A stretch of 64,000 nt of DNA from Nymphaea colorata (GCF_008831285.2 NC_045144.1:14559858-14623857); one strand, 5' to 3'. Positions 11,654-24,848 are shown, counted from the stretch's first letter. The notes: generated from the sequence alone by a model not told the origin. Numbers and translations: made by a program.

Positions 11654-11655
11654 TC

Positions 11656-14600
11656 TGTTCGCACCCCACTCTTTTTTCAAGGAGGTCGAAATGCGAGTCA
11701 GCAAAATTATTTTAAAATTGGGGTTTTGAGAAAATTTTCAAGAGAAAGGGATCCGCTCGTCGGTACGAGGTCCAACCATTCCTGCCGCCTTTAACATGGG
11801 TAATTAGACCAAGGACTAAGGATCATTTGGATCATATATGAGTTATTGATGTAAGTCCTATATGCTTATGCATTGAGGTTTTGGATTCAAGAACCGAAAT
11901 TCATTTTTTTGAATAAATGAATTTGAATATTGGGGGTTTTCAAGTTGGTTTAAAAACCTTTGTTTTGGTGTTATTTGAAACACATAATTCTTGAGGATTT
12001 TTGAAGATTTGGAATTGAGTTCTTTGTTGTGAACTCTAGATGATGATGATCATCTTATGATAAAAATTGATTTTGAACTCTTCTTTTGTCAAATCATGTG
12101 ATTTGTAGAATTCATTCTTTTGAAAGAACATAGGTTCCAAATTGTTAGAAAATATGTTGTTTTTCAAATGCACTTTGGCCAAAAGATTATGAATGCATTA
12201 CTTGTGTCTTCTTTTGAAGTTAAGTGAGGTTTATAAATTCTCATTGCAATATGACTTGGTCACTTTTTGCAACCTAAATTTGAATGACTTAATTTCTTGA
12301 GAATGTGCATGTGGTGCCATTGATTTTGAGTGAAAGTGAATGCATGAAACGAGAATGGAAACTATATGGAACATTCATTCTTCTCTCTCTCATAATCCCT
12401 CAAGATTCATTCATATGAAACATACATTCTTCACTCCCTCATAATCTCTCAAAGTCCGTATTGCACGTCATACAATCTATGCATGAAGATTGATTAAAAT
12501 GTAGGACTTTCTCTATATGTGCTCATTATATGATTAAGCACATGAATTAGAGATGTAGTCCATAAGCTTGAGGCTTGACATAAAATTATCAAAATGGTGA
12601 AAATATATAAATGATGTCAAGTTAAATCTTTGAAATGGATGGGAGACGTGGAGGACATCCACTTTTGTCTCAAAATAGCTAAAAATCAGACATTGTGTTG
12701 ATTTAAATAGCTGAAAATTGTCGACATTGATTCCAATAAATATGTTGTTTCTTAGATGGAAATGACAAGTCTTTCAAATAGATTCAAATTCCAGATTTGA
12801 TAGTAATGAGATCGTCAACTCTTTTGGATGATTCTAGGATAGTTGGTATTTCAAATATGTAAACTTTGACATTCTTAAACCAATTCCTATGAGACATGAT
12901 CTGATTTCAATAACATACATACATCTTATGTATGGATTTGCTGAAATTAAGTAAAAATGAAATGAAAATGATTCATAGTCTTGCACTAGGAAAATCAATA
13001 AAAATGGCCCATTTCCTTAAAAACCGATTTGAAAACATGTTCCAACCTGATTTTAAGGGAGGAATGTAATTTTTGACAAGAAATCAGATACATATATGTA
13101 CATATATAACAATGTATACATATACGTACCTTACTTTTCAAAATAAAATTTTATCAAGGGACTGCATGACTCATTAATCATGATGATTCATGGATCATGA
13201 TGATTCATGGATCATGATGATTCATGGCTGGGTTCTTTTATGTAGGAAGATTGAAAACTTGTTTCAAATCTTCCCTACTACCCTTGATTAATTAAATTGA
13301 AAGACATGAATCAAAATGAGTGTGAATAAGAAAGAAAATAAAACAATACTCAAGCTTATTCGTCATCATTTCGCCATGCAATGGTGGATCACATTCATAA
13401 AAACGTATCCATTCCTTATAGGCATTTTTATCATATACGTGATGTAGCAAAATCACTCTCTCACCGTGGGATTCTCTCATAGTAGGGAGTTCAAAATGGT
13501 ATTAAGTTGATTCCTTTGAAAGGGACGTGGCCTTTGGGCCCATTTCAAAATTTGATACTTGGGTTCATATTTAAGAAAAACCGACATATGCATGCATTAT
13601 GCATTTACATGTACATTGAAGCGTGGGTTTCCCTTATCTGGACATCATTCCCAGCCGTAAGCAAATGAAAATAAACCCTCCCACGAATTGCTGGAATTAA
13701 AATAAATCAACAATAAGCTAAAGTAGAAGAGAAGTGAGTTAAGATCACCTACCTTGCGGTCGGTCTTGATGTTTGTCCTTCGTCTTCACTTGTTTTCTAA
13801 CTCAAGCAATCCTAAGCAAGAATCCAACCGTGGATTCAAGCTTAGCAAAGCTAGAATAAGAAATAGCTTGCTTGCTAGAATTTGGAGTGGTAAAGAGAGC
13901 TTCTCACCACGAAAATCCTAAGTAAGGGTTCACTTAAGCACCCTAACTTAGCAAAATCAATGGGGAGAATAGAAGAAAGTGAAGAAGAGAATGGGAGAAA
14001 AAGGGGAAGGGGGCTTGGACGAACCTCTTCTCTATTCCTTGGCTTCTCCCTCCTAGCTCCTTGGCTGCAGCAATTTGATAGAATGCTCCAAAATTTCGTT
14101 CTCCCCCATGGTGGCCAAGGGGAGATTTATATAGAGGAGGAGGTGGGTTCAACCACCTTCTTAACTCACCTTGGGAACTTGCTTAAGACCTTGGGGACTT
14201 GTAAAATGAGTTAAATAGACTTTAAAGGCTCTAATTGACCATTTCTCAGCTCATTTCCACGAGCTAGGTGGGCTGGGCTAGGTTTGGTCAACATGGGTTC
14301 AGACCTAGGTGACCATTTTGACCAAAATTTTGGATGAAAATGCCCTTGCACAGGGTTTTGCCCTTATTTTGTACTATTTATTTATTTTTTGTTTGAAATC
14401 GAGCTTATAAGGTTAAAACCTAGTTACTAAGCTCCAAATGCCGTTGAATTATGATAATTAAATTTAAATTTTAAAAATTTTATCAAATTTGGTTTCGAAA
14501 AGGGTATTTTCATCCGAAACTTGATTGAAAATGGATTTCAACTGAATCAAACTTTCACTTGATAAATTCAATTTAAATTTGGTATTTGATTCATGCATTT

Positions 14601-15502
14601 GACAAATTCAAATGTTTATTTGCCTTTCATATACCATTTTAGGCTTTTTAATCTTAAGTTGACCGCAGAAGGGCAAAATTGTCCAAATTGATCAATTTCG
14701 ACCAATTGACCAAAGTCAAAGCTGATTTGCAAGTAGTTTGACTTTATTTAAGGTAATTTGATAAATTTGGGTCAAGAAAGCTCTTAATTGAGCTAAATTG
14801 TACTTTGACTGAGTTTAGTCAAAATGGGTTTGGTTCGGTCAAAGTCTATTTTCGTCCATTAATTGGATCATGAGACAAACTTACGTTTTGACTGTGTTGA
14901 GCCCATGGTGACCGAACCTAGCTGGAATTGGCACCACATTTGAGTGTACCCGGGTCAAACCTACTTGGATTAAGTAGGTTAGGTGAGTTTGACCAGTCTA
15001 GTAATTGCTTCCTTGAAAATGATTTTTTTCTTTAAGGAGGACTTGGTTAAAGAAGAGAGAGAGACATAAATGTCTCTCTTTTCTAGGTTTCTCCTTTATT
15101 TCTTCTTGAAAATGACTTTTCTTCAATTAATTTGAGAGAAAATATTAATTTATTATTTTTTTGACATGGAGGGGGCATGGCCCCTGGGGGGCTCGTGACC
15201 ACACGGGCTAGGTGGGGCCCACACGTGGGTCCCACGTAGCATTTTAGATTCAATTAGATCCAATTCTTGGATCTAAGTCAAAATTTACATTTTGCAATTG
15301 GATTTGGATTTCAAATGACATTTGTAATTGAATTTAGACTCGTAATCCTGCATTGGGATTCGTGTATCGAGTTAAATTCACGATTTGAATCTAATTGTTC
15401 TTTAGATTCGAAATTGGCTTTGAAATTACAAATTTTCACAATTCTTTTGTGAAATTTTCACATTGCTTCAATTTTGATGTGGAAAAATTTGTGGTGTTAA
15501 CA
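11656..15502 (-). repeat. LTR A of Tat-type gypsy (about 3.85 kb)
   Basis: On the + strand it starts TGTTCGCACC and ends GGTGTTAACA, so the ends are inverted (TGTTnnCACC). It is flanked by a primer-binding site on the left and a polypurine tract on the right. It therefore serves as 5' LTR of the truncated left copy and 3' LTR of the full copy. It differs from LTRs B and D by many substitutions and by extra copies of an ATGATTCATGGATC-type unit at 13180-13226. It contains no believable gene; short frames inside are shared only as repeat. Confidence 0.92.
14126..14134 (-). promoter_or_regulatory. Predicted LTR promoter TATA box (LTR A)
   Basis: The - strand reads CTATATAAA followed by a C/T-rich stretch, about 1.37 kb from the LTR start (15502). 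The same box lies at the same place in LTR B (27270-27278), C (32511-32519) and D (45673-45681). If used, U3 is about 1.37 kb and R-U5 about 2.4 kb. Confidence 0.55.
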
Positions 15503-15516
15503 GATGCCCCTCTTTG
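15503..15516 (-). other. Polypurine tract, first copy
   Basis: The - strand CAAAGAGGGGCATC lies immediately before the TGTTAACACC start of the 3' LTR. The identical tract occurs at 33883-33896 and, on the + strand, at 47255-47268. Confidence 0.85.
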
Positions 15517-16609
15517 CTGTTAAGCAAATTGAATAATTTGCTTAATAGCAAAGATTCACGCACCAAATTTTTGCAAATCGTTTGGAAAATCCATTTTTCA
15601 AATGATGTTGAACCATCCTCGCTCGAGGGGAAATGCTAGGCATAGACCTGAAATAAGAAGATTTTTCTCCATCTCATTGGAGACTTTGTAGAGGAATTAA
15701 TGTTGGTTGAAAAATTTTGTAATTGTGAAAGTTTTTGCATTTGATGCTTGGAGAAATTTACCCTCGATGCCTTCTAAACCATTGGCAAGTGCTTTTTCTC
15801 TCCTTTTACTTAGTTTTTCACATACTCGCTTTTGCTTTTGAATTTTGATTTTCTTTTTGAGCCACCCTTCACTCTTAGGAGAAATTCCTCACTACCCCAA
15901 AAGCTACTACGGAGTTCCACCGCTTTGGCGGTTTTGTGTAGTTTGCTTTGTGTAATATCAAGTCTATCGGGCTTTCTTCTGAACCCTTGTAACAAGCTTT
16001 GGGCCGGTAACTCCTAGACCAGTTGGCCTCAGGGTACCAAATGTAAAACACTCCCCGGGCTTACTTGCTCGAATTCAGAAGGCTTTAGGAGACTTAATAT
16101 AACCAAAATATTCATGGATTGCTTTTTAGCTTCACGGCGTAAGCATAGGTCATATGCCCACCCGCGCTTGCTGAGCTTTGAACCAGAGGAACAACTACAC
16201 TCACCCTGAGCTCATTGCTCAACTCATTTCGCATGATAGCTTTTTCTAGCATCTTGCCAAGGTCTTTTAGGTGACAAGACTTTTTCTTATGGCATCTCAT
16301 GCTAGACCTTTACAAATGCCGATTGTCGGGACCAACATTAATTACTATACATTAGTCCCTCAATGTCTGTGAAATTTCTTGCCTATTTCAAGACGATGCC
16401 CTTGCAATTGTCCTCAAGACATGGGTTGAGTTTGAAAATTTTGATGCATTTTTGAAACTTATCCCTAAGGGATACCATGCCCCTTAGTTGGTTTGAAAAT
16501 TGTTACAAACGTGCTTATCAAAGCACAACTATTTTGATTTTTTTTTTTTTTTGAATTGCAAATTCAAGTATAGAATTTTTTGAGATGCAAAGCATTAATT
16601 GGATAGGGG
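15517..16609 (-). other. Tat element 3' untranslated region, first copy
   Basis: About 1.1 kb between integrase and polypurine tract, with a T-tract at about 16541-16552. Short frames exist but none shows domain content. The same sequence recurs at 33897-34989. Confidence 0.6.
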
Positions 16610-17640
16610 ATTTCAACCCCATCGGCATCAATCAGTCGATAAGAATTGTGAGGTAGAACCTCTTTGACAACATATGGTCCTTCCCAGTTCGACGCCCTTT
16701 TCCTTTGGGTCTACTCCTGAGTGGAACTATGGATCTTAAAACAAGATCATTACCTGAAATTTTCTTTCAATGACTGATTTGGCATAATGTCGGGCGACTC
16801 TCTTACGATAGACTTCGGCATGCTCTGCCGCTTGTAGTCTTTTCTCGTCTAAGAGGTCTAATTGAGCAAGTCTCTTTTTTTGATATTTGCTAATTGGGAG
16901 TTCAATGAGAGCAGCAAATTTCATTGCTGGTTTTTGGACATGTAATGGAAGGACAATTTCCGTTCCATATACTAATTCTGCTTAGCATTGGTGGGTGTCC
17001 GAATTGTGGTTCGATACGCCCAAAGTGCATTGTGCATTTTCTCGTGCCAATCTCGGCCTGTTTCAACTGTCCTTTCTAAGACACGAATCAAAATCTTGTT
17101 GGTTGCTTCTGCCTGACCATTACCATGAGGGTAATATGGGGCAGAAAAGTGATGTTGTATTTTGTGTTTGTGACAAAGATTGCGCATTTTCTCATTTTTG
17201 AAATGAGTACCGTTATCAGAAACGATATCATGCGGGATGCCAAATCTACACAAAAGATTTTTATGAATGAAGGACACTACGTGTTGTCCTTCGACTGTTT
17301 TTAAAGTGATCGCTTCCACCTATTTGGTGAAGTAATCTGTAGCTGCAAGAAAATACTTGTGTCCATTTGAGGCAGGTGGATTGATTGGACCGACTACGTC
17401 GAAGGCCCACATGGAGAATGGCCATGGTGAGCTGACCGAATGAAGGTACGCTGCTGGAGCATGAATTGATGGTGCATGCAACTAACATTTGATGCATTTC
17501 TTGACAAATTGGTGACAGTCTCTTTGCATTGTGGGCCAATAGTACCCTGCTCTGACTATCTGCTTGACGAGGGTCTGATACCCCACATGTCCCCCACAAA
17601 TTCCTTCATGGGCTTCTTGAATGACTTCTAGTGCCTCATT
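16610..17640 (-). pseudogene. Tat gypsy integrase, first copy (broken)
   Basis: On the - strand: the H2C2 zinc block (HVGYQTLVKQIVRAGYYWP ... CHQFVKKCIKC) ends in a TAG at 17479-17481. A second TAG lies just before VEAITLK at about 17320. The catalytic core follows (DIVSDNGTHFKN; PYYPHGNGQAEATNK) and ends in a TAG after NAKQN. The C-terminal block FAALIELPISKYQKKRLAQLDLL lies at 16736-16924 in a separate frame. Both assembled copies carry the same stops, so integrase from this element is dead. Confidence 0.87.
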
Positions 17641-19990
17641 TGCATCGAGACATCTAGCATATTCTGTGCTGAATCCTCTTCTGTATAGGATGTCGGCTAG
17701 AATGAAATATCTTGAAGACATGTGTCTCAAAACTCTTTGCTCTTTTCGAGACATTTCTGGTGGAAGTGTTCCAGTTTGGAGAAAATCCTTGATGTTCTGA
17801 TACCATGGTGTTTCTCTACTTTTTGCTTGCAACACCTGTTCTGGTATGACAAAAGATGGTTGTTCGAGTCTTCCAACTTCAAAAGATCTGATAGATTCTC
17901 CAGGTTTGAAGGCAATGGTAGAGCCTAAACTAGCTAAACCGTCTGCTATTGGGTTAAATTCTCTTTTGACATGTAAGAGTTGACATTCCTCGAACTGTCT
18001 TAAGAGGGAAGCTGCTAACTCTTGATATGGGATCAATTTTTGATCTTTCACTTGCCAATCTCCATTGACATGACTGACAGCTAAGAGAGAATCTCCAAAA
18101 ATGCGAACTCTCTGCACTTTAAATTTGAGCAACATTTTGAGTCCTTGGATTAGGGCCTCGTACTCTGCCATATTATGCGTGCAGGAAAAATTCAATTTGA
18201 GAGAGTAAGGAATCATTTCCCTTTCTGGTGTAATGAAAAGTATCCCAATGCCTGCCCCAGCTGTGCTCTTAGATCCATCAAAGTACATCTCCCAAATCGG
18301 CTCTGGTTCAGTTGTCAGGATTTGCTCATCTGGAAAATCATCATTTGTTCTAATTTCTTCATATAGAGGAAAATCTGCCAATTGGTCGGCAATGGCTTGC
18401 CCCTTGATTGATTTTTGTGACACATATTCCAAATCATATTGCATCAGCAAAACCTGCCACTTTGCTATCCTTTCATTTAGAAATGGTTGTTCGAGGATAT
18501 ATTTGAGTGGATTAAGTTTGGATAAAATTTTAACTTCACAAGCCAATAGATAATGCCTTAATTTTTGACACATCCACAGCAAGGCTAAGCAAGTTTTTTC
18601 CATGTGCGAGTAGTTCTTTTCATACTGCACAAATGTCTTACTGATGTAATAAATGACATGTTCTATTCGGCATCCTTCTTTATATTGAGCCAGAAATCCA
18701 CCACAGGCTGAATCGTTAACTGTGATGTAAAGGAGTAGAGGTTCCCCTAAAATTGGAGGTTTTAAAATTGGTGGGCAAAAAAGATACTTCTTGATCTTTT
18801 CGAATGAGGCTTGACATTCATGCCCCCATTCAAATTTGACTCCTTTCCGCAGTAAATGGTTGAAGGGCTCGCACCTCATGGTGAGATTAGATATAAATCT
18901 TCTGATTGACTGAATTCTACCTTGCAAGCTGCGTAGCTCCTTAAGATTTGTTGGGGGTGACATTTCGATGATCGCCTTTGCTTTGGAAGGATCCATCTCG
19001 ATTCCCTTTTGCTGACCATAAATCCCAAAAGCTTACCGGATTCCACACCAAATACACATTTTTGCGGATTCAATCTAAGTTTGTATTGTAAGAATCTATC
19101 AAAAACTTGAGAGAGAATGTTGATGTGATTCTCCCTTGTTTTTGACTTAATTAGTAGATCATCTACATATGCATCCATGATTTGATGCATTTGGTCATGA
19201 AAAATAGCTGCCATAGCCCTTTGATATGTTGCCCCAGCGTTCTTCAAACCAAATGGCATTACTGTATAGCAGAAGGTACCCCATGGGATTGTAAATGATG
19301 TTTTAGCTTGATCTTGAGCTGCCAACTTAATTTGGTTATAACCAGAATATCCATCCATAAAGGAGAACATAGCGTGACCTGCGGAACTGTCTACCAACAA
19401 GTCAATGTTTGGAAGTGGGTCGTCATCCTTTGGTGTAGCCTTATTCAAATCTCTGAAATCGATGAAGAGCCGAATTTTGCCATTTTTCTTTGGGACTACC
19501 ACAATGTTTGCTAACCATTCAGGATAGTCGATTGTTCGGATGAACCCTGCCTTTAGTAGGTCTTCCAGGCCTTCCTTAACTTGCCCCTCAAGACGAGGGT
19601 CTAGTTTCCTCAATTTTGTTTGATTGGCTTGCATTCTGGTTTCAATGGTAGTCGATGCTCGACTAATTTTGTATCAAGTCCTGGCATGTCCTCATAAGTC
19701 CACGCAAAGGCTTCTTGATGCTTTTTGAGGAAGTCTATCAACTCTTTTCTTTCTTCTGCTGAGAGACTTGTTCCAATTTGCAAAATCTTTGGACTCTCTT
19801 CAGTGCCAATGTTAATTTCCCCAATCGGATCATTAATCAGAGGTGACGGTTGATCTTGCTTTCTCATTTGGATGAACTCTGGACATTCGGCCTGAGTGAG
19901 TTCTGGATTTATCTCCTTAAAAGTTTTGATGTTTGATCCTCAAATGCCATCATAAAGATTGTAAAGAAGTTAGATGAAATTTGAGACATT
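17482..19990 (-). pseudogene. Tat gypsy RT-RNase H-aRNase H, first copy (split)
   Basis: Same protein as the intact 811-codon frame at 35936-38371, here split into three frames (19610-19867, 18876-19634, 17482-18996) plus a leader part to about 19990. The breaks near 19010, 19615 and 19928 are single missing T bases in T runs (for example four T versus five T). That pattern suggests consensus error rather than biology. RT motifs include FMDGYSGYNQI and AYVDDLL. The zinc block frame runs further here than in the second copy, because 17590 has five C and 35973 has four. Confidence 0.88.
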
Positions 19991-20128
19991 GTATATGGAA
20001 GTAATTTGCATTTGTCATTGTATTTTTGAAGGTATTACAAAATGACACTTGGTCTATTTGATTACAATGACGACAAAATGACAAAATGATGGCGGATTTG
20101 TTGATTCAAATTGATGGTGAACATCCGC

Positions 20129-21421
20129 CTATGGTATTGCTCTTGACGAAAGATACTGGCTTGAATTCTTCCTCAACATCCACTTTTTCAGCTTTGGACC
20201 CCAAGGCTTGAGTGCCTCTTGTCCTGTCAAGGTAACTGGTTCCAAGATTCCATTTTCATGTTTGCCAAGGCCAGTAAATGGTTGGTAGCCATGGCGTATG
20301 AGTAAATCCAATCCTTTCTCATTCTGGCAGAATTTCTTGAACAACGGATGACTTTTGTAACTTGTTTCAAGTTTCGTACCCTTTTTCACCCATACCTGTT
20401 TCTTTGGTTTCTGAATGGCCAATCTGCTAAGACTTTGAGATATTTCTTCCTCTTTGCAGACTCGAATACTGGGTACCTCAATTGTATATGTTGGTACTGG
20501 AATCATTGGGTGTACAAGCCGACTTTCCCTATCCTCTGCATAGATGGTTATAGAATTCCCGTTGTGAGTCCATTTGACAACTGATGTAGAGTGGAGGGAA
20601 CTGCATTGGTAGCATGGATCCATGGCCTGCCAAGCAACAAGTTGAAGGAGGGTTCTATATCCACCACATGAAATAAAACCCGATGATACGTCTCAGAAAT
20701 ATTCAAATCCAGACATATGCATCCTAGGCATGGTTGTCCTGTCCCGTCATATCCATGGATGAAAATTTTGGATGGAGTATAGTCAGCCTGTCTTATGCCC
20801 AACTCACGAGCTGTTTGTTATGGACAGATGTTCAGGCTTGCTCCACCATCAATTAAAACGTGGGAGACTCTGGTGCCCCTTGTCTCTATCACTATGTGCA
20901 AGGCGTCATTGTGCGATGCATCTCCAGTTGGTAGATCTTTATCAGAGAATATGATCAGACTATTTCACATAGTTCAAAAGCCCATTCATTCCCCCTGTTA
21001 GGGCTAAACCCTCCCTTCTTGACTTCAGGTAAAGGGTCCAATTCATTGAAAATGGATTCCAATGGTTCAGGGTCGCACACTTGTGACTTCTGATCAATCT
21101 CTGTCAGATGGTCTTGTTTAACCAGTCCGGTTTGTGCATTGATGGATCCTTTATCATGTTTGAAAAGCAATCCAAAGAAATCAGGGACGCTGTATCCCTT
21201 TTGTTTGTCACCATAATTTGACGACCTGTTGAAAATCTGACCATCGAAACTATTCCTTTGCCATGTTTAGGAAAAGGATTCTTGAGAATGTCCAGCTGTT
21301 CACTGACCTCTTTGATTATTTCTTTGTCAACTGCATCTTGCACAATATTTTTAAGTACAAGGCACTGTATCATGTCCTGGAGCGCGATGAAATTTGCAGA
21401 ATTGCTCTTTGTTTTTCCCCA
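20129..21421 (-). pseudogene. Tat gypsy protease and G-patch-like region, first copy
   Basis: The - strand carries the gag tail and linker (about 21104-21373), then the protease, whose active-site block here lies at 20815-20850 with TAA directly after it. The frame resumes with NLLLGRPWIH (20548-20802). It is followed by a basic segment ending in a G-patch-like RHGYQPFTGLGKHENGILEP (20129-20623). Single-base losses relative to the second copy lie near 20167, 20212, 20966 and 21180. Details are given under the second copy. Confidence 0.82.
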
Positions 21422-22660
21422 TCATTGGTGGGGGTTGGAGACTTTTGGGAGAAACAGAGTACCTCTTTCGATTAGCATATGCATGACCTCTTCATAACTT
21501 TGTTGTAATGGGGTGAATTTTCTATCGTACCCCCATCCAGGATGTTTGTTTTTGGTGCCACTACTACTGCCACTAGCTCTGTCCATTACCCCTTTATTCT
21601 TGGGATATTCAGACTTTTTTTTCTTGAAGGCTGCAGCGTTGGCCACGATGTTGGCTGGAGCATTCTGACTTCTGCTATTCTTCTTTGTATCTTCCCTTAC
21701 TTTTACCGGGATGACAGCATCAAAGCTCCATTCTCAATTCCTGCTTCAATGCATTCTGCCCTCTCAGTGAGATCGATCAAAGACTTGATTGGAGCATTGG
21801 AAATGAGGCTCCTTAATGGTTGTGTCAAATTGTTTACTCTCAATCCCAGTGCATGGGATTGAGAGATTGGGTCTCTCATCTTGTTGCAAGAAGACCTCCA
21901 CCTCTGAATAAAATCTCTCACCTTTTCACCTGGCCTCTGTTTTAGATAGCATAATGTGGTGATCGTTGGTGCAGTTTCAACGTTTTGAATGAACCTTTCG
22001 ATGAAAAGGTTGATTAACATGTCAAAATTTTTCAATTCCACTGGGTTGATGTGTTCCCGATACCATTGTGCTGCAATTCCTTCTAGGCTTCTAGGGAAAC
22101 ATCGAAAGAGGGCCCTATGATTGTGGCGGAATTTGTAGCATTCAGCAAAGAACATGGCCAAATGTGCCTTTGGGTCTCCATGGCCATCAAATTTGATAAA
22201 TTTCTTGGGCAAGTTTTTTATGTGTTTGTCATTTTCGAAGCTTTCGTAGAAATCTTCGCAAGTGAAATTCCTCTTGTTCTTGCCTTTAAGTTGTACTGCA
22301 TTTAACTTCTTTTCAACTTCCTGGATTTTTGTTTTCCAGGATTCTCCCTTCTTCTTTTTCTTGGGAGTTTTCGGTTCTTCCTCACTACTAGATTCTGTTG
22401 TAGCGTTTCAGAAGAGTCTAAACTGCTTGATGAGTACTTTCTTGTTTTCTTCCCTTTCTTTTTGGCTTTTTCTGCCTGCGCTTGTTCTCATTGAACATGA
22501 TCATGTATTTCCGGAATATTCTGTATTCCTCAAATTCCGGGTCATTTATTTCCATCTTGGGAGGTGTTTCTGAGGAGGATTCTTCTCCCCTGTCTCCTAT
22601 AAAAGGTTGATCAAGCTCCATTTCACTCCTTCTCCTGCTTTGGCTTCTGGTTTCAACCAT
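21422..22660 (-). pseudogene. Tat gypsy gag, first copy (frameshifted)
   Basis: Same gag as 39808-41049. Three single-base losses relative to that copy (near 22406, 22476 and 21725) split it into three frames. All sit in or beside short homopolymers or dinucleotides, so they may be assembly errors. The capsid block FDGHGDPKAHLAMFF is intact at 21703-22212. Confidence 0.87.
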
Positions 22661-22843
22661 AAAGCGGATGTTCACCTTGCAAGAAGAAAAATTGAAAATG
22701 TTAGGATGTGAATTGATGAGAGATGACAAATTTTGATTACATATTAAAAGAAAGATGAGAATGACAAAACTTGACAAAGTTTAACATAACTTGACAAAAC
22801 TTGACAAATTTTGGCTTAATGACAATGAACTAGATATGACAAT

Positions 22844-24053
22844 CTAGGACAGAAGGATAGATGGGCGGACTTCATCCCACCATTTTACATATTCGGGACC
22901 CATTCCTGGACCAAGGACAAGATACAAGTGAGCAAATGATTCCCAACGTTGCTGGGCATAGGTGTATATCCCGGACCACTCTTCAGTGTCTAGTTCACAC
23001 TCCACAATGGCTCCTTCCGAATCAATTGGATATGCCTTCCTCTGACGCAGTGAGAATTGCCTGAGGCAACGCTCTGGATGATATTCAATTATGAAAAACG
23101 GTCCCAATAGAAGACTTCCTCTGACTGGGTTGTAAGTGTATCTTGAATTGATGACCTCTCGATCAAAGAAGTCCCAAATGATGGTGGAGTCATCAACTTC
23201 CTCCATCTTTCTGCGGTAGTGCTCCATACTGGATAACTGACCGTCTGTGTTTTGAAAATGACATGATTGTGGCCCCACATGTTTGTAGAACCATGCTTGC
23301 AGTGCAAAGACACATCATTCTATCAGTCTGCATCTCCAATTGAAAATTTGGCCAACCCTCTGTAAAGGAATGCCAAGGCTGCCATTGCTATGGAAATGTG
23401 ATGACTTTGACATGCCCCCATTTTCTGAAGAGGCGAGCTATGCGGAAATCCATTATGTGTTCTTCATTATTGAAGAAGATAAGACCCACGGTACAAGTCA
23501 CCATGGAGTTTTTGTACTTGTCTGCAACAGTTCTAGATAGTGACGCAGGGTTGACAAATTGGGAGTATGTTTCACCAAGCTCTTGTAGTTGAAGATATTG
23601 ATGTCCATCTTTCTCTAGAAAATGCCAACTCCTTTTCCCTGTGAGTTTACGAATCACTTCTAGAGTTTTGACTTGACCTTGGTTTACAAGGAACTGGTCT
23701 TCAATTGGACCTCTTGGGTCACCTTTTGGTTCTGGCAAACCCATAATGTTGGAGAACTCATCAAGAGTGATTGTCATTTCACCCCATGGAAACCAGAATG
23801 TGTTGGTCCTTGGGTTCCATCTTTCAGCAATTGCATGGATTAGATTGCCATTGATAGGCTGTATGGCAAGACTGACTGCTTCTTCAAGACCGCAATCCTC
23901 TAAGTGATCTGGGAACATACACCGAAAAGTTGGGTACCATGAAAGATACCACTGAGGTAGGTAGACTCCACTTGGGATGATGCGAAGTCCGGATCGGCCT
24001 TGACATGACCCGAATAGGATGTGGTCATATGGGAAGATACTTTCTGAGTCCAT
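22844..24053 (-). pseudogene. PMD ORF, first copy
   Basis: Same PMD protein as at 41233-42444. It shares the TGA at the position of codon 247 with that copy and in addition lacks two bases next to it, near 23322. A further missing base near 23400 breaks the frame after RKWGHVKV. Codon 153 is TAT (sense) here, unlike the left copy. Confidence 0.8.
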
Positions 24054-24827
24054 CTAGACAAGAGAAGGTATTAGACTTTGACATGAATTGACCCAATAGA
24101 GACTCGAGAAGAGTTTTGACATTGGGTTTGGACATGGACTTAGGGGCAAAGTAAAACATCAATGCATCCAAACAAGCAGTTAATGAAAAATTGATAATGC
24201 AATTCCTAGGACTCTTGCCTATATGCATTATTTTGAAAATTGGTCTTGGAACCTATGGAAATAAATGGGTAAATGGTTCTTTATTTATCCAAAATTTATG
24301 GTATACCTATATACCAAATTTATGGTACTAGCATTGACTCCTCCAAGGGTTTTCTAGATTTGGGCTCTCCATTTCTCCTTGTTCACCCATCGATATACCG
24401 GGACTATTGTCCGTTTCGGTACTAATGGGGGGACTTCTCAGTCCAATTGGGTGGTCCAGTTGTAAGGCTATATCTTGGACTAATGTCCTAGAAATAGCCC
24501 GGCAACATGATGACCGGGATATGATATAGGTAAGGATTTGTTTTTCAAAATTCATGAGAAGATGCAAAATAGATGGCTCTATTGCATACATTCCTAAGAG
24601 ATGGATTTGAAATTTTGAGAGCATACATGGGCTGCATACAATCCTTAAATTGAGGAGGGGTAGGATAAATTGAAATGAATGAGGTTCATGAAATCTCCTC
24701 AATGTACACTACATGATGTCGGTATGCATTTTTGCGAATTTATTTTTTTTTTTGGTGCAATTGATGTCCGACATTGGTGAAAATAACTCATATATGATCC
24801 AAATAAGTCTTTAGACAAACAATGACG
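24054..24827 (-). other. Tat element 5' leader, first copy
   Basis: Untranslated leader between primer-binding site and PMD ORF. It holds the same 124-codon frame of unknown meaning (24328-24702). Nothing else was recognised. Confidence 0.5.
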
Positions 24828-24846
24828 GGTCCCACCGGGTGTGCCA
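24828..24846 (-). other. Putative primer-binding site, first copy
   Basis: Same site as 11635-11653 with one substitution (the - strand begins TGGCACACCC instead of TGGCACGCCC). Confidence 0.6.
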
Positions 24847-24848
24847 TC

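Larger units (their letters stand above)
8716..11655 (-). mobile_element. Truncated Tat-gypsy internal region left of LTR A
   Basis: A 5' part of a Tat-type gypsy internal region (PBS, leader, PMD ORF, gag N-terminal half), broken inside gag at 8716. It shares LTR A with the full element to the right, giving internal-LTR-internal-LTR. This is the form left by unequal recombination between LTRs or adjacent copies. It is a few percent different from the internal region at 39.8-43.2 kb, so it is a separate copy and not an assembly repeat of that one. Confidence 0.85.

Noticed and set aside
13180-13230. CRISPR-like array
   Set aside because: Only two or three short adjacent units without spacers, inside a plant LTR.
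13292-14214. Short frames inside LTR A (and equivalents in LTRs B, C, D) as genes
   Set aside because: They overlap the LTR promoter region on both strands, are not under visible constraint, and vary in length between LTR copies.
16112-16300. 62-codon frame in the Tat 3' UTR (also at 34491-34679)
   Set aside because: Identical only because the two regions are nearly identical DNA; no recognisable domain.
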